The notes beneath the pieces are model-generated. The model made no database searches. It had not been told where the DNA came from and worked only from the letters and a program-made list of their open reading frames with translations. 64,000 nt of DNA, from the NCBI RefSeq assembly GCF_051014685.1, contig NW_027478786.1, forward strand, positions 124,001 to 188,000, given 5' to 3'. Of this stretch, positions 62,092 through 64,000 are shown one piece after another (positions within the stretch are counted from its first letter, which is position 1; every line of letters starts with the position of its first letter). The translations under genes were made by a program, and so were the position numbers. This DNA is from Ptiloglossa arizonensis. Lineage: Eukaryota > Arthropoda > Insecta > Hymenoptera > Colletidae.

Positions 62092-64000
62092 AGCGTTCCT
62101 TAACTTCAAACTCCCATATCTCGCGAACGGATTGACGAACTTGAGAAATTCCTGTTGCTTCTGAAAGTAGAAACTCTCCCGATTACAACGGTATGTGTAT
62201 ATTTCCCCTAGGCCTTTCTGGTTATTGGTTTCGAGTATCAGACTTTCGAAAATTTTGATGGTTTCTCAACGATTCCTTAACTTCAAACTCCCATTTCTCG
62301 CGAACGGATTGACGAACTCGAGAAATTCCTGTTGCATCTGATAGTAGAAACTCGCCCGATTACAATGATGTGTGTACTTTTCCCCTAGGCTATTCCAGTT
62401 ATAGGTTTCGAGTATCAGACCAGCGAAAATTTTGATGGTTTCTCAACCATTCCTTAACTTCGAACTCCCATATCTCGCGAACGGATTGACGAACTCGAGA
62501 AATTTCTGTTATATCTGAACGTAGAAACTCGCCCGATTACAATGGTGTGTGTACTTTTCCCCTAGGCTATTCCAGTTATTGGTTTCGAGTATCAGACTTG
62601 CGAAAATTTTGATAGATACTCAACCATTCCTTAACTTCAAACTCCCATATCTCGCGAACGGATTGACGAACTCGAGAATTTCCTGTTGCATCTGAAAGTA
62701 GAAACTCGCACGATTACAATGGTGTCTGTACTTTTCCCCTAGGCGATTCCAGTTATTGGATTCGAGTATCAGACCAGTGAAAATTTTTATGGTTTCTCAA
62801 CCATTCCTTAACTTCAATCTCCCATATCTCGCGAACGGATTGACCAACTCGAGAAATTCCTGTTGCATCTGAAAGTAGAAGCTCGCCCGATTACAATGAT
62901 GTGTGTACTTTCCCCTAGGCCATTTCAGTTATTGGTTTCGAGTATCAGACCAGCGAAAATTTTGATGGTTCCTTAACCATTCCTCAACTTCAAACTCCCA
63001 TATCTCGCGAACGGATTGACGAACTCGAGACATTCCTGTTGCATGTGAAAGTAGAAACTCGCCTGATTACAACGGTATGTGTATTTTTCCCCTAGGCCTT
63101 TGTAGTTATTGGTTTCGAGTATCAGAATTGCGAAAAGTTTGATGGTTTCTCAACCATTCCTTAACTTTAAACTCCCATATCTCGCGAACGGATTGACGAA
63201 CTCGAGAAATTCCTGTTGCAACTGAAAGTAGAAACTCGCCCGATTACAACGGTATGTGTGTTTTTCCACTAGACCATTCCAGTTATTCGTTTCTAGCATC
63301 AGAATTGCGAAAATTTTGATGTTTTCTCAACCATTCCTCAACATCAAACTCCCATATCTCGCGGACGGATTGACGAACTCGAGAAATTCCTGTTGCATCT
63401 GAAAGTAGAAACTCGCCCGATTACAATGGTGTGTGTACTTTTCCCCTAGGCCATTCCAGTTATTGGTTTCGAGTATCAGACCAGTGAAAATTTTGATGGC
63501 TTCTCAACCATTCCTTAATTTCAAACTCCCATATCTCGCGAATGGATTGACGAATCCGAATAATTTCTGTTGCATCTGAAAGTAGAAACTCTCCCGATTA
63601 CAACGGTATGTGTATATTTCCCCTAGGCCTTTCTGGTTATTGGTTTCGAGTATCAGACTTTCGAAAATTTTGATGGTTTCTCAAGCATTCCTTAATTTCA
63701 AACTCCCATATCTCGCGAACGGATTGACGAACTCGAGAAATTCCTGTTGCATCTGAAAGTAGAAACTCGCCCGATCACAGTGGTGTGTGTACTTTTCCCC
63801 TAGGCTATTCCAGTTATTGGTTTCGAGTATCAGAACGGCGAAAATTTTGATGGTTTCTCAACCATTCCTTAGCTTCAAACTCCCATATCTCGCGAACGGA
63901 TTGACCAACTCGAGAAATTCCTGTTGCATCTGAAAGTAGAAGCTCGCCCGATTACAATGGTGCGTGTACTTTCCCCTAGGCCATTTCAGTTATTGGTTTC
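62092..64000 (+). repeat. Large higher-order unit C-I, third partial copy running off the window
   Basis: This stretch matches 49,880-50,880 at 12,212 bp (TGACGAACTT at 49,921 and 62,133; GCTCGCCCGA at 50,669 and 62,881). After a one-monomer deletion it matches 51,060-51,965 at 12,035 bp (TGGTGTGTGT at 51,746 and 63,781). The deletion breakpoint lies in the common GGCCTTTGTAG...TATCAG stretch near 63,090-63,126. The copy spans the boundary between the first two units, so that boundary was part of the ancestral repeat. The start at 62,092 is abrupt against the divergent block to its left. Confidence 0.85.

Larger units (their letters stand above)
43201..64000 (+). repeat. Satellite array C, diverged 177-bp monomers of the B lineage, about 117 copies
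   Basis: The 177-bp period continues to the window end (last register point 63,946). From 25,028 to 63,946 there are 220 monomers with a net -22 bp. From about 43.2 kb new subtypes appear: CTCTCCCGATTAC, TATATTTCCCCTAGGCCTTTCTGG, GAATCCGAATAATTTCTG, GAATTCGGGAAATTCC, ATTTCTCGCG for ATATCTCGCG, and CAAGATCCGATATTTCGC. Scatter between neighbours is higher than in A or B, and small indels are more frequent. Large multi-monomer duplications dominate 45.3-56.3 kb. The array is still in progress at position 64,000. Nothing resembling a gene or transposon interrupts it. Confidence 0.93.

Noticed and set aside
1..64000. CRISPR array
   Set aside because: There are repeats but no unique spacers. The whole 175/177-bp unit is repeated, with variation spread over its length.
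1..64000. Ribosomal intergenic spacer or telomeric repeats
   Set aside because: No rRNA-like sequence occurs, and no runs of short telomere repeats such as TTAGG or TTTAGGG are present.
1..64000. Transposon or retroelement insertions in the array
   Set aside because: Register is kept from end to end with only small indels. No target-site duplications, terminal repeats, poly-A tails or unique segments are seen.

Overview
This window is one uninterrupted, head-to-tail tandem satellite DNA array. I find no protein-coding gene, RNA gene, transposon, CRISPR array or other unique sequence in its 64,000 bases. Every stretch belongs to the same monomer family in the same orientation, and the array runs off both ends of the window. 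About 364 monomers are present, at roughly 43% GC (counted on one consensus-like unit). Long satellite arrays with higher-order repeats (HORs) and a monomer close to nucleosome length point to a eukaryotic centromeric, pericentromeric or subtelomeric heterochromatin block. I do not recognise the family and cannot name a species.

Layout: (A) 1 to about 24,930 is a very regular 175-bp array. From the first to the last register point there are 142 monomers with a net length change of only -2 bp, fully explained by six single-base indels. (Junction) At about 24,921-24,932 the array switches inside one monomer, within a stretch shared by both families, to (B), a 177-bp family from about 24,933 to 43,200 (about 103 monomers). 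B differs from A by roughly 20 substitutions per consensus monomer plus a 2-bp TG insertion. (C) About 43,200-64,000 (about 117 monomers) is a more diverged set of 177-bp monomers of the B lineage. It has extra subtypes, including ones with A-like segments, and a markedly divergent stretch at about 59,690-62,090.

On top of the monomer period there is extensive higher-order structure, measured by matching diagnostic variants. In A there are 4-mer (about 700 bp), 6-mer (1,050 bp, three copies), 7-mer (1,225 bp), 9-mer (1,575 bp), 12-mer (2,100 bp), 19-mer (about 3,324 bp) and 26-mer (about 4,550 bp) duplications. In B there are 9-, 10/11-, 12- and 16-mer duplications. In C there are a 3-mer (531 bp), a 4-mer (708 bp) and a roughly 5-kb unit (offsets 4,951 and 5,482 bp), part of which recurs 12,212 bp further on. 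Offsets are whole numbers of monomers give or take a few bases, as expected for unequal exchange or replication slippage in register.

Candidate functional elements recur once per monomer: an almost invariant core around CTCGCGAACGG, an A4T4 tract, a CENP-B-box-like 17-mer in monomers carrying CCCGATTACAACGGT, and in many B/C monomers a 6-bp inverted repeat with a 4-nt loop that A lacks. Short open frames (60-96 codons) occur by chance in the repeat and are not annotated as genes.
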